A stretch of DNA of 34,185 bases from positions 1 through 34,185 of the forward strand of contig VGJY01000028.1 of assembly GCA_016867235.1 (NCBI GenBank), given 5' to 3'. The notes below the pieces were generated by a model, which saw only the letters and a program-made list of their open reading frames with translations, was not told where the DNA came from and did no database searches. The stretch's first letter is position 1; the number at the start of each line of letters is the position of its first letter. Positions 21,084 to 30,200 of this stretch are shown piece after piece. This stretch comes from Candidatus Tanganyikabacteria bacterium. Its GTDB lineage: Bacteria; Cyanobacteriota; Sericytochromatia; S15B-MN24; VGJW01. The position numbers and the translations under genes are program-made.

Positions 21084-22759
21084 CGGGAGTTGCGAGAAGG
21101 CTGCACGAAGCGGTAGTACTCCCGGGCCGTGCGCGAGTAGTGGATGTCCACCTGGTGGCGCTTGTCGCCGGGTGAGCCGTCCGACCAGTTGGAGTACACG
21201 AGGGCGTCGGGCCGGATGCGCTCGAAGGCCTCCTCGGCGCTCCCGGCTTGCGTGTAATGGATCCGGCCGTACTCGACCACGTTCCAGCGGCCGGAGGCGG
21301 GATCCTTGTAGACGGCGATGGCATGGGAGGTGTCGGGGGACAGGTAGCCGATCTGCCGGCCCTCGATCCCCTGGCCCTCCTTCATGACCGAGACCAGGAA
21401 GGCGTGCTGGTCGCGGCAGACACCCGCCAGCAACCGCGCCACCTCGTCGGGAGTCAGCGACCCGTAGTCGCCCTTCGGATCCGCCAGGCGGGCGTTGTCG
21501 TAGCGCACGAACTCGTCGAGGTACGCCACGACCTGCTCGGGCGTCCGCAGGATACCCGCCAGTTCGGCTACCGGCTTGCCCTTCATGGCGTTGATCTCGG
21601 CTTGCGAGAAGTAGTCCCGCAGCCGCGGCTGGCGCACGGGCGCGGCGGGGCCGCGGGTCGGCCGCCGGTCGGGCTCGGATCGCCAGTCGGGGCTCGGGTG
21701 GGTCGCGGGTCGGGGCCGGCCGCCACCGCCGCCGAAATTCAGTCGCAAGCCCACGCCCGCCTGGACCTCGGGGCGACCGCCGAAGGGATCGGCGACCGCC
21801 GCCATGACCGAGGCGTCGAGGTTGCCGGCGATGCGCCAGGTGCGCGCCGCCTCGATGCGATCCACCCCGCGCGCGCTCGCGGTGATCGCCAGATCCGGCG
21901 CCCAGGTGCTCCGCGGCATGCTGATCGCGGCGCGGAAGCGCGGATCGGCCGAAAAATCGCTGGTGGCCGACGCGATCGGCAGGTAGGCGTCCGCCCGGTA
22001 GAGCACCGGCCCCGCCTGCCCGGATACGCCGGCTTCCACGAAGTGCGTCTGCGGGAAGAGCCCGGAGCCGCCGGTCAGGTAATAGCTGCCGATCATGCCC
22101 AGGTCGAGATGGTTGCCGTACCCGACCCGGGCAGACATGCTCCCGAAGCGCCGGGAGACGCCAGCCTCGCCCGTCACCGTGGCCTTACTCAGGCCGGCCG
22201 AGGAGCTTGGATCGAACGCGCCGGTACCATGGTTGTAGGCCAGTGTCGCCACGCCCAGGGCGTGGAGGCCCAGATCGGCCCGGAAGCCGCCGCCAAGGTC
22301 GAACTCCCGGGAGGGGGCGGCCTCGATGCCGGCGAAACCGACCGAATGCGGCGCCGAGACCGCCTCGTTGGGACCGATCGTCCGGTTGAAGAAGCCCGGC
22401 AGGTGGCCACCGCCGGCGAAAGCCGTGACGTCGCGGCCCAGGTCGTAGTCCAGCTTCAGCAACCCGCCGCCTTGCAGCATCGTCGGCGAGGAGTGGAAGA
22501 AGCGGCCCGAGAGCCGGAAGCGCTCCCCGAGGCGGGCGGACAGGGTCACGTCCTCGCCGGTGAGTTCGGTCGCCAAGTTGCTCGAACAGCGCGGCGGATC
22601 GCCGGCCCCGGCCGCCGCGGCGCGCTGGCGGGCTTCGGGTGAGAGCGCGAGCGAATCGGGCGGTGGCGCCTGGCCGTCGCGACGGGGCGCGCCCGGGTTG
22701 CGCTGCGGCCTGCGCGGCGGCGGCACGGCCGCAATGCGGCCATCCGGCGCTCCAATCAT
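21080..22759 (-). CDS. Beta-barrel-like N-domain fused to transglutaminase-like C-domain
   Basis: A 559-residue protein. After a Pro/Arg-rich N-terminus without a Sec signal peptide, residues about 65-345 show repeated short alternating strands with Gly turns (DVTLSARLGERFRLSGRFF, GGGFRADLGLHALGVATLAY, GSMSARVGYGNHLDLGMIGSYYL), like an outer-membrane barrel. A Pro/Arg linker (about 345-385) precedes a transglutaminase-like core. This has AGVCRDQHAFL with Cys448, TSHAIAVY with His479, and RWNVVEYG with Glu496 where Asp is usual. It may be a cross-linking, amidase or protease-type enzyme, or a structural relative. The start ATG 22759 follows GAGAGGAGAGG. The gene directly precedes and overlaps the caspase-like gene, suggesting a joint envelope-modifying role. 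The missing signal peptide is odd for a barrel. Confidence 0.7.
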   Translation of the reverse strand: MIGAPDGRIAAVPPPRRPQRNPGAPRRDGQAPPPDSLALSPEARQRAAAAGAGDPPRCSSNLATELTGEDVTLSARLGERFRLSGRFFHSSPTMLQGGGLLKLDYDLGRDVTAFAGGGHLPGFFNRTIGPNEAVSAPHSVGFAGIEAAPSREFDLGGGFRADLGLHALGVATLAYNHGTGAFDPSSSAGLSKATVTGEAGVSRRFGSMSARVGYGNHLDLGMIGSYYLTGGSGLFPQTHFVEAGVSGQAGPVLYRADAYLPIASATSDFSADPRFRAAISMPRSTWAPDLAITASARGVDRIEAARTWRIAGNLDASVMAAVADPFGGRPEVQAGVGLRLNFGGGGGRPRPATHPSPDWRSEPDRRPTRGPAAPVRQPRLRDYFSQAEINAMKGKPVAELAGILRTPEQVVAYLDEFVRYDNARLADPKGDYGSLTPDEVARLLAGVCRDQHAFLVSVMKEGQGIEGRQIGYLSPDTSHAIAVYKDPASGRWNVVEYGRIHYTQAGSAEEAFERIRPDALVYSNWSDGSPGDKRHQVDIHYSRTAREYYRFVQPSRNSR

Positions 22760-22790
22760 GCGGGCGCTACCTCTCCTCTCTCAGCTTTGG

Positions 22791-22811
22791 TTATCGCTAA
22801 AAGGGAGTTAA
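22791..22811 (-). promoter_or_regulatory. Possible promoter (TTAA...CGATAA) before the barrel/transglutaminase gene
   Basis: On the minus strand TTAA (22811-22808) is followed after 11 bases by CGATAA (22796-22791), in a 60-base AT-rich gap between two co-directional genes. The leader would be about 25-30 bases. It is similar in style to the site at 2488-2513, but with a different spacing. Confidence 0.22.
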
Positions 22812-22819
22812 GGCTTACG

Positions 22820-24988
22820 TCACTGGAACGAGTGCCGGAGGTGGATTCGCCGCACCACGTGGTTGGCCTGGTCGCAGAACACCAGGTCGCCCCCGCGCAG
22901 CACGGCCATCCCGGCCAGGCCGTTCGACAGGACGGCGCGGCCGGCGTCGCCCTCTGCGAAGGTCGGGTCGTTCTTCGCAAGGGTGGCTACCTTGTCGGCA
23001 GTCAGCTCGATCACCCGGATGGCGCGGTTGTTGGTGTCGGCCACGTAGAGCCGGCCGTTGGCCGCGTCCAGCGCCATGCCGCCCGTCACCACCTGCGCCA
23101 CGCTCTTGTCGTCGGGGTTGTAGGTGGCGAAGCGGAACGCGACCTCCCGGCGCTTGCCGTCCGCCGGGATGTCCGGGCGGCCGATGGTCACCGTGTACGG
23201 CCGCTTGTCGCTCGTGAACTCCTGGGTCTGCCCGGCAAAGGTCTCGACCGCGGCGTCCTTGAAGGAGCCGCCAGGATAGCCGGTGGACGCGCGCCGGATC
23301 ACGTTGTTGTAGCCGTCGTAGACGAACAGATCCTGCTTGTCGGCGCCGTTCTTCCGCCAGGCGATCTGGAGCGGGCGGTTGAACGAGGCCTTCAAGCCGT
23401 TGCCGCTGCCGGCGGGCTGATCCACGAGCCGTCCGTAGTCGGTCACGTCGACCAGGTCCACCCCGTTGAGGCCCACCTCGCTGCGGGTCAGCTTGTACGA
23501 GGGCTCGGCCATGTAGTACGTGTCCGGCGTGCCGGGTGGAGCGTCGGGCGCCTTCGGATCGGCCGCCTCGCGAATCCGCTTGAGGAACGGCCAGCCGTCT
23601 CCCAGCACCGTCTCGACCTCGCCGCTGGAGGCCGCGATGCGCCGGATGAGGTTGTTGCGGCGATCGCAGACGTAAAGGTTGCCCTGGTCGTCGAAGGTCA
23701 TGCCGTTGGGCTCGCGGAAGCGGGCCTTCGGGACGCCGGCCTCGGGCGCGCCTTCCACCCAGCCGGGTTTGCCGTCGGGAGCCGACAGGTAGTAGAGCGC
23801 GTCCTTCGCCATCGCGCGGCCGAAGTACGTCCCGGCCGACCGGCAGATGAAGCCCACCATGTCCAGGCCCTTGAAGGTGACGGCGAGGTTGCCCTTCGCA
23901 TCGGCGGCGATCGTGTGGACGTACGGCATCGGCATGAACGCGTTGGCTAGCGGCGTGGCGTCGGCGGAGTAGGTGGCGCCCAGGACCGACGGGTCGCGCC
24001 CCTGGAGCTTGCCGGCGATCACGGTCATGCTCCCGTCCGGAGCCACCCGTTTGACGTGCCAGCCGTCGCGTTCGGCGATGTAGATCGCGTCGTCGCCGAC
24101 CGGCCCCTGCACGACTCCGGCCGGGCCGTGCAGGCCCAGCGAGGTCGCGTTGACGGCTTGCGTCGGCTCGTTGTCGGCGAGGTTGAACGTGCCGGCGAGC
24201 GTGGTCAGGGCGTACAGGCCGGGGAAGACCGCGCTCCACGCGCGGAAGGTGGGCCCGTTGCCGGCCAGGGCGCGCGCGACGTACCTGGCGCCCAGCACCG
24301 CCCCGTTGCCGATGGTCAATTCGGCGTCCGGGTCGGCTCCGGACTCGGCCATGATGGCGTCGGCACGTTCGCCCTCGCCGACGATCGTCTGGCGCACTTC
24401 ATCCCGGCTCAGGAGCGCGGCGGCATCGAGCTTGCGATAGCCCACCGTGTCCCGGAAGAACTCGAAGGCGAAGGTGGATCCGATGGTGATGCGGGCGGGC
24501 ACCGCGCCCGCGACGCCGAAACCGACCAGGCGCCGATTGCGCGCCAGCAGGGCGTTGGCCACGACGGCCTGGCCGCTCGGAAAGACGCCGGGCGTCGCGA
24601 AGTTGCCGGCGTGATCGGTGCGCACCGCCACCAGGTACCGCGTGGTCTCGCTCTCGCTGCTGCGCGCCACGTAGTACTTCTCGTCGGGCGACGTGAAGTA
24701 GACGAAGGCGTCGTTGATCGCCACGCTGCCGCTGCCGACCACCGAACCGGTCATCGCGACCGATCCGGCCACCTCCTGGATGCGGGAGGGGTGCAGCGGC
24801 AGGGTGAACCCGTACGGCACCACGACGTCGGCCGCCGCGATCGCGCCGGCCGCCTCGGTGGGCGGAGAGCTGGAGCCGGGTGCGCCCTTCGCGGGGGCCG
24901 GATCGCCCGTGGGAGCGACGTGGCAGCCCGCCACCGCCAGCGCGAGGGCGGCGCCGAGCCATGTCGCGGTCGAATTCGTCATGCGCAT
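22820..24988 (-). CDS. Lipoprotein with NHL-type beta-propeller (paralogue of next gene)
   Basis: A 722-residue exported lipoprotein: hydrophobic signal ALALAVAGC with lipidated Cys22. After a Pro/Ser-rich spacer comes a domain with AFVYFTSPDEKYYV, RTDHAGNFATP and ARNRRLVGF, a carboxypeptidase-regulatory-like strand set. The rest is a propeller with NHL-type repeats, e.g. PNGMTFDDQGNLYVCDRRNNLIRRI, NGRLYVADTNNRAIRVIEL and LVFCDQANHVVRRI. Such propellers bind proteins or ligands at the cell surface. ATG 24988 is chosen; a GTG at 24997 is possible and leaves 3 bases to the upstream stop. Domain order and the SPDE..FV / NRRL motifs match the next gene (25001-27139), showing tandem duplication and divergence. 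The Asn-rich repeats of the neighbour are absent. Confidence 0.82.
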   Translation of the reverse strand: MRMTNSTATWLGAALALAVAGCHVAPTGDPAPAKGAPGSSSPPTEAAGAIAAADVVVPYGFTLPLHPSRIQEVAGSVAMTGSVVGSGSVAINDAFVYFTSPDEKYYVARSSESETTRYLVAVRTDHAGNFATPGVFPSGQAVVANALLARNRRLVGFGVAGAVPARITIGSTFAFEFFRDTVGYRKLDAAALLSRDEVRQTIVGEGERADAIMAESGADPDAELTIGNGAVLGARYVARALAGNGPTFRAWSAVFPGLYALTTLAGTFNLADNEPTQAVNATSLGLHGPAGVVQGPVGDDAIYIAERDGWHVKRVAPDGSMTVIAGKLQGRDPSVLGATYSADATPLANAFMPMPYVHTIAADAKGNLAVTFKGLDMVGFICRSAGTYFGRAMAKDALYYLSAPDGKPGWVEGAPEAGVPKARFREPNGMTFDDQGNLYVCDRRNNLIRRIAASSGEVETVLGDGWPFLKRIREAADPKAPDAPPGTPDTYYMAEPSYKLTRSEVGLNGVDLVDVTDYGRLVDQPAGSGNGLKASFNRPLQIAWRKNGADKQDLFVYDGYNNVIRRASTGYPGGSFKDAAVETFAGQTQEFTSDKRPYTVTIGRPDIPADGKRREVAFRFATYNPDDKSVAQVVTGGMALDAANGRLYVADTNNRAIRVIELTADKVATLAKNDPTFAEGDAGRAVLSNGLAGMAVLRGGDLVFCDQANHVVRRIHLRHSFQ

Positions 24989-25000
24989 CGTCACCACCGC

Positions 25001-27139
25001 CTACTTGATGAAGCTCGTCCAGACCTTGCGGACCCGCGGTTCGCGGACGTCCGACAGGATCAGGTTGCCGTCCGTGTCGAGGGCCATGCCGTTGACCTCG
25101 TTGAGGGAGACCTGGCGCGCCTCGCCATCCTGGAACGAATACGGTGGCGGCAAGCCGACCGCCTCGCAGCGGTCGTTGGTCTGCTGCGGCAGGCCGGCCA
25201 GCGTCCAGATGAGGGGCGTGGTGTCGTAGACCGTCGCGATGCGGATCAGCCGGTTGTCCGAATCGGCCAGGAGCATGCGGTTGGCCTTGTCGAACAGCAC
25301 CTTGTGCGGGAAGCGGAGGTGCGCGTCCCGGGTCTTGATGCCGTAGAGCCCCTTCTCAGCTGCCTGAGCGCCGTAGCACAGGGCCTTGCGCGGCGCGCCC
25401 GGGACGGGCGGCGGCAACTCGCCGACCACGTGCTCGACGACCCCGGAGCCCAGGTCGATGCGCACGATGATGTGGTCGCCGTTGTCCGTCACGTAGAGCC
25501 AGCGCTTGCCGCCATTCGCGTGGAACGTCAGCTTCGACGGCTGGTTGAAGACCACCTGGTCCACCGTCGTGGGCACGACCGTGCCCTCGAACACGCCATC
25601 CTTCTTGCCGGCGAGGATCGACAGCGGGGCGGTCGCGTCGGCGCCGCCGGCCAACGCCATCCCCTTGCTGCGGACGGTCGCCCGGGTGAGGTCGACCATG
25701 AAGATGTCGGGGTTTTCCTTGTCGTCGAATGCGACGTCGTCGACCGACGTGAAGGGGCCCATCTCGTCCCCGGCACCCGTGTAGACGTCCACGAGGAGCC
25801 GGGGGTTCTTCCACTTGGCCGGGTCGAAGATGTCGAGGAAGCTGCCCCCTTCCCCGTCGGCCTGCGGATTCGCCGTGGGCAAGGGATTCAGCAGCGCGAT
25901 CCACTGCTTCCCGGAGTCCATGATGACGACCTCGCCGGTCTTGAGGGCCACCATGGTGCCCGGCACTTCCCAGACGCCCTTGCCGGGCACGTCGATGTGC
26001 GTGCGCGGGGCGCCGGAGCCCGCCGGGAACTCGGTCACCCGGGTCTGGTTGTCGTTGACGTGCAGCACGAAGAGGTTGCCCTTGTTGGGCGCCTCGGCGG
26101 GCGCGACGGCCACCGCCATCACCCGGTCGCCCTCAGGGATCTTGCCCTTGGTGTCGACGGTGGTGATCGCTAGCGGCCGCGCCACCCAGTCGGGCAGCGT
26201 CGTGGGCTTCTTGACGAGGCGGATCAGGTTGACCCACTCGTCCGAGAGCGACTTGTCGGTGCCGGTCCCCAGGAGCACGGCGTAGCGCTGCCGCAGGACC
26301 GGGATGTTGTTGATCGCCAGGTCGGACGCGCTGAACTTCGCGATTCCCTCCCGGTCCAGGAACGTGCCTGTCAGGCTGACGATCTTGACCCAGCTTGCCG
26401 TCGTCTCCGAGGTGGCGAACACGTCCTTGAGGGCGAACTCGAACTCCCTGGCCTTGCCGCGGAGGAACTCGGTGGCGAGCGTGGAGGCGAGGTTGACCGT
26501 GACGCTAGGGGACGCCTCGGAAGCCGTGTTGACCAGGGCGGTCAGGCGGCGGTTGTCCGTGAGCATCACGTTGACGATCACGTCCAGTTCGCGCGGCGCC
26601 TTCGGCAGATCGAACTTGCCGGCCGCGTCGGTGACCGTGCCGATCAGCTTGTTCTCGTCGTTGACCCAGAAGCGCTCGTCCGGCGAAGTCAGGTAGACGA
26701 AGCCGTACTTCACGGCATCCTCCGCCAGCGCCGACGCGCGGAAGCCGGCGGCATTGTTGGACACGAGTCCGGCGGCATTGTTGGAAACCAGGCCGGCGGC
26801 GTTGTTGGAGACCAGGCCCGCGGCGTTGTTGGAGACCAGGCCCGCGGCGTTGTTCGAGACCAGCGCGGCCGGGCCCTTGACGGTTCCGCCGAGGCCGGCG
26901 GCGTTGTTGGACACCAGGAAGCCGAGAGCCGCGGCCTTGAGTGCCCCGGCCGGCGGCGGTGTCGGCGGCGCGGTCGTGACGTCGCCGGGAAGAGCCGTCG
27001 GTTTGGGGGTGGCCGGAGCATCGTCCCCCGCCGCGGCGACGGTCTTGGGCGGATTGCCCCCCAGGAACGGCAAGAGGTTGCACCCGGAGAGCGCCAGCGC
27101 TACGGCTATCGCCAGGACCTTGCTTGACTGACGCTGCAT
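25001..27139 (-). CDS. Lipoprotein with VSNNAAG repeats and NHL-type beta-propeller
   Basis: A 712-residue lipoprotein: signal VLAIAVALALSGC, lipidated Cys20. Residues about 22-70 are a Pro/Thr/Ala-rich spacer. Residues about 75-132 hold six copies of LVSNNAAG (one apart, five in tandem). The next part has YGFVYLTSPDERFWV, GTVTDAAGKFDLPKAP and TDNRRLTALVN, shared with the neighbouring lipoprotein. The remainder is a propeller with NHL-like repeats (KLTFHANGGKRWLYVTDNGDHIIVRI, HKVLFDKANRMLLADSDNRLIRI, NGMALDTDGNLILSDVREPRVRKV). ATG 27139 is preceded by GGGGGAA; a TTG at 27157 adds six residues. It lies 78 bases after the kinase gene on the same strand. The role is likely surface binding; the partner is unknown. 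Confidence 0.83.
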   Translation of the reverse strand: MQRQSSKVLAIAVALALSGCNLLPFLGGNPPKTVAAAGDDAPATPKPTALPGDVTTAPPTPPPAGALKAAALGFLVSNNAAGLGGTVKGPAALVSNNAAGLVSNNAAGLVSNNAAGLVSNNAAGLVSNNAAGFRASALAEDAVKYGFVYLTSPDERFWVNDENKLIGTVTDAAGKFDLPKAPRELDVIVNVMLTDNRRLTALVNTASEASPSVTVNLASTLATEFLRGKAREFEFALKDVFATSETTASWVKIVSLTGTFLDREGIAKFSASDLAINNIPVLRQRYAVLLGTGTDKSLSDEWVNLIRLVKKPTTLPDWVARPLAITTVDTKGKIPEGDRVMAVAVAPAEAPNKGNLFVLHVNDNQTRVTEFPAGSGAPRTHIDVPGKGVWEVPGTMVALKTGEVVIMDSGKQWIALLNPLPTANPQADGEGGSFLDIFDPAKWKNPRLLVDVYTGAGDEMGPFTSVDDVAFDDKENPDIFMVDLTRATVRSKGMALAGGADATAPLSILAGKKDGVFEGTVVPTTVDQVVFNQPSKLTFHANGGKRWLYVTDNGDHIIVRIDLGSGVVEHVVGELPPPVPGAPRKALCYGAQAAEKGLYGIKTRDAHLRFPHKVLFDKANRMLLADSDNRLIRIATVYDTTPLIWTLAGLPQQTNDRCEAVGLPPPYSFQDGEARQVSLNEVNGMALDTDGNLILSDVREPRVRKVWTSFIK
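26744..26863 (-). repeat. Five tandem 24-bp coding repeats (LVSNNAAG)
   Basis: Five consecutive 24-base units each encode LVSNNAAG, with only a few synonymous changes between them (GCATTG/GCGTTG, GACACG/GAGACC forms). Near-identity at the DNA level points to recent slippage or unequal crossing-over. A sixth copy sits at 26894-26917. Confidence 0.9.
26894..26917 (-). repeat. Sixth, separate LVSNNAAG repeat unit
   Basis: The same 24-base unit as the tandem array, separated from it by 30 bases encoding a Gly/Lys-rich spacer. Confidence 0.85.
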
Positions 27140-27217
27140 TGGCTCGACTTCCCCCAAAGCTCGGACGTTGGACCTATTCCCGCTCAGGGCGCCCCGTACA
27201 CCTTGCGCCCGGGAATG

Positions 27218-30200
27218 TCAGGCCTGGGCGCCTTCGGGCGTACCGGTCTCGGCGTTGCTCGCTTCAGGGACGGTGTAGGTCGTCACGCGGTTCCGGCCGC
27301 CCTTCTTCGAGACGTACATCGCCTGGTCGGCGTGCTCCACCACGTCGTGGGGCGATTCGTCCGGGCCCATCTGCGCGACGCCGATGGAGATGGTGACGCT
27401 CAAGGGATCGCCGTTGGGCCCCACGAGCGCCGCGGAGGCGACCGCCTCGCGCAGGCGTTCGGCCAGGACCAGCGCGCCTTCCAGCGGCGTGTCCGGCATC
27501 AGCACGAGCATCTCCTCGCCGCCGAAGCGGGCGGCCATGTCGTCCTCCCGGATGTTCCGGCGGATGGTCTGCGCGACAAGCCGGAGCACGTCGTCGCCGG
27601 TGGAGTGGCCGTACGTGTCGTTGAACCGCTTGAAGTGGTCGATGTCCGACAGCAGCACCGACAGGGGGCTGCCGATGCGGGCGGAGCGGCCGGCCTCCTC
27701 GATGAGGCGGCGCTCGAAGAAGCTCCGGAAGTACAGGCCCGTGAGGGCGTCCACGGTCGCGCGTTCGTAGAGTTGCGCGTTGTAGATCGCCAGGGACGCG
27801 TGGCTGGCGATGGACTCGAGCAATTGCAGATCCCGCTCGTTGAACGCGTTGACGACCACCTTGGAGTCCACGTACAGCACGCCGTGGTACTCCTCGCGGG
27901 GCTCGCGGAACTCCACGTCGGGCTTCTGCCGCTTGTCCTCGCGCTTCTTCGTACCCTGCTTGGCCCGGGGCATCCGGAACGCGACGCACATGACCGTGCG
28001 CAGCTCCAGGTCCAGGATGGACTTCTGCGCCTGGAAGACGTCGCTGTTCTGGGTATCGAGCAGGCAGACGGCTTCGCCGGTCTCGAGCACCTGCCGGGTG
28101 ATGGACGTGGACACCTGCGCCTGGTCGCTGGTGATGTCCAGGAAGCCGTTGTCCATGGCCAGGCGGCACGTGAGCAGGCCGTTGTGGTCTTTCAGGAAGA
28201 TGAATGCGCGCTCGGCGCGGGTGTGCTCGAGCGTGCGCCTGATGACCATGTCGAGCACCTTGGGCAGGTCCAGGGTGGTGCTGACCTCGCGGATCAGGGC
28301 GTTGAGCTTCTCGAGCTTCGATCGCTGATCCTCGCTGTCGGTGTGCAGGCGGGCATTCTCGATCGCCTGGCAGGCCTGTGCCGCCAGGGCCTCCACCAGC
28401 ACGAGGTCGCGCCGGAGGAAGGCGTTGGAGACCGACTGGCGATCGAGGTAGATGACGCCGATGGTCCGGTCCTGGCTCGCCTGGCCGGCCTCGCCCCGGG
28501 ACACGGCGCGGAGCGGCACGCACAGCACCGTGCGGACGTTGAGGTCGACGATGCTCTGCGCGTTCTGGTAGCCCTCGGCCTCCAGCACGTCGTCGATGAA
28601 TACCGGTTCGCCGCTCTGATAGACCTTCTCGGCGACGGATTCGGAGAATTTCCACGTGGTCGGGCGGCGATCCCGCGGGTCGATGTTGTAGGTGCTCTTG
28701 GGCACCAGGCCGTCGGCCTCCTTTAGCAGCAGGAAGCCGCGATCGGCGCCGACCATCGAGCCCACGAGGTTCATGATGCCTTCGAGCAGGCGCGACAGGT
28801 CGGTCTCCCGGTTGGTCTCGACCGTGAACTTGAGCAGGCGCTCCAGCCGCTCGCGCGCGGCGCCCGTCTCGTCGAGTTCGGACCGGAAGCGCCGGCCCTC
28901 CTCGAGGAGCTCCAGGTACTTGCGCTCCAGTTGCTGGTACCGCAGGCGACTGCCGGCGCCCTCGGTCTCGCCCTCGACTCCCGGCAGTTCCTCGGGCGAC
29001 AGGTCGCCCTTCTGGATGCGCCAGCGCTCGTCGGGCGAGTAGAAATCCTGGATGTCCTCGTCCGAGAGGCCCTTGAGCTGGCCGGCCAGGAGGGCCTGCG
29101 CGGCCCGGAGGTGCTTGTACGCGTCGTCGGAGCGGTTGCCCAGCCGGGCCAGGCCGAATTCCCCGAGCGCTTCCAGGTGCGGGCAGCCGATCTCCTTGCC
29201 GCGCCGCAGGACCTCGTCGAACGCCGAGGCCGCCACGGCCCGGTCGGCGCCGACCAGGGCGATGCGCCCGCGCAGGAATGCGGTCTCGGCCGCGAGGTAC
29301 GCAGCGCCGATGTTGCTGGCGGAAGCGTGGGCCTCCTCGACCAGCCGGGCCGCGGACTCCAGCTCGCCCCGCTTGAGCGCGAGGTGGCCCAGCCCGGCGT
29401 TGGCACGGGCGATGGTGCCCGGCGCCCCGACGGTGCGGCCCTTCTCGAGCCCCAGCTCGAACTGCTGCGCCGCGCTCTCGAATTCACCCAGCCGCGCATA
29501 CGCCTCGCCGAGCAGCGTCAGGATACGCTGCTCGTACTCCAGCATGCCCGTCTCCAGCGTGATGCGCATGGCTTCCTGGGCCGAGGCGAGCGCCCGCAGG
29601 ACCTGGCCCATGAAGAGCTGGCGCTCGGCGAAGTAGGGCAGGACCGTGATCTCGATGCCGGTGCGCACGTCCGGCGGCAACTCGTGCAGCACGCCCAGCA
29701 CGTGGTCATGCATGCGCTCCGCCTCGGCCGGATGGCCGAGGTAGGCCAGGGCGACCGATCGCAGCACCTCGGCGATGAGCTCGAAATCCTGGCTCTTGGT
29801 GGCCACCGACTCGCGGTGCGCCTTTGCGGCCTGGTTCTCGACCTCCTTGAAGTCGCCCAGTTCGTGGCTCTGGATCGCCAGGTTGAGGTAGGCGACTATC
29901 TCGTCGTTCTTCGCGCCGATTTCGATCGCGATCGACAGATTCTCCTCGAAAATCTGGCGCGCCGCCTGGTACTCGCCGAGGATCTGGCCGCGGGCGTTGC
30001 CCAGCAGGTTCAGGCTGTCGTTGAGGCCGACCTTGTCACCTATTTCCCGCTGGAGCATGGCGGCGCTCTCCAGGTACTCGACGCCGCGCCGGGTGCGCGT
30101 GGTGGCGTCGAGGCCCGGCACGTCGGCCGAGACATACATCAGCCCGAGGAAGGCCATCGGGCCCGAGCCGTCCACCCGCCCGCGAGCCTCGCCGGCCACC

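Noticed and set aside
26744-26917. CRISPR-like direct repeats
   Set aside because: Units are contiguous, multiples of three, in frame, and encode a peptide repeat without variable spacers.
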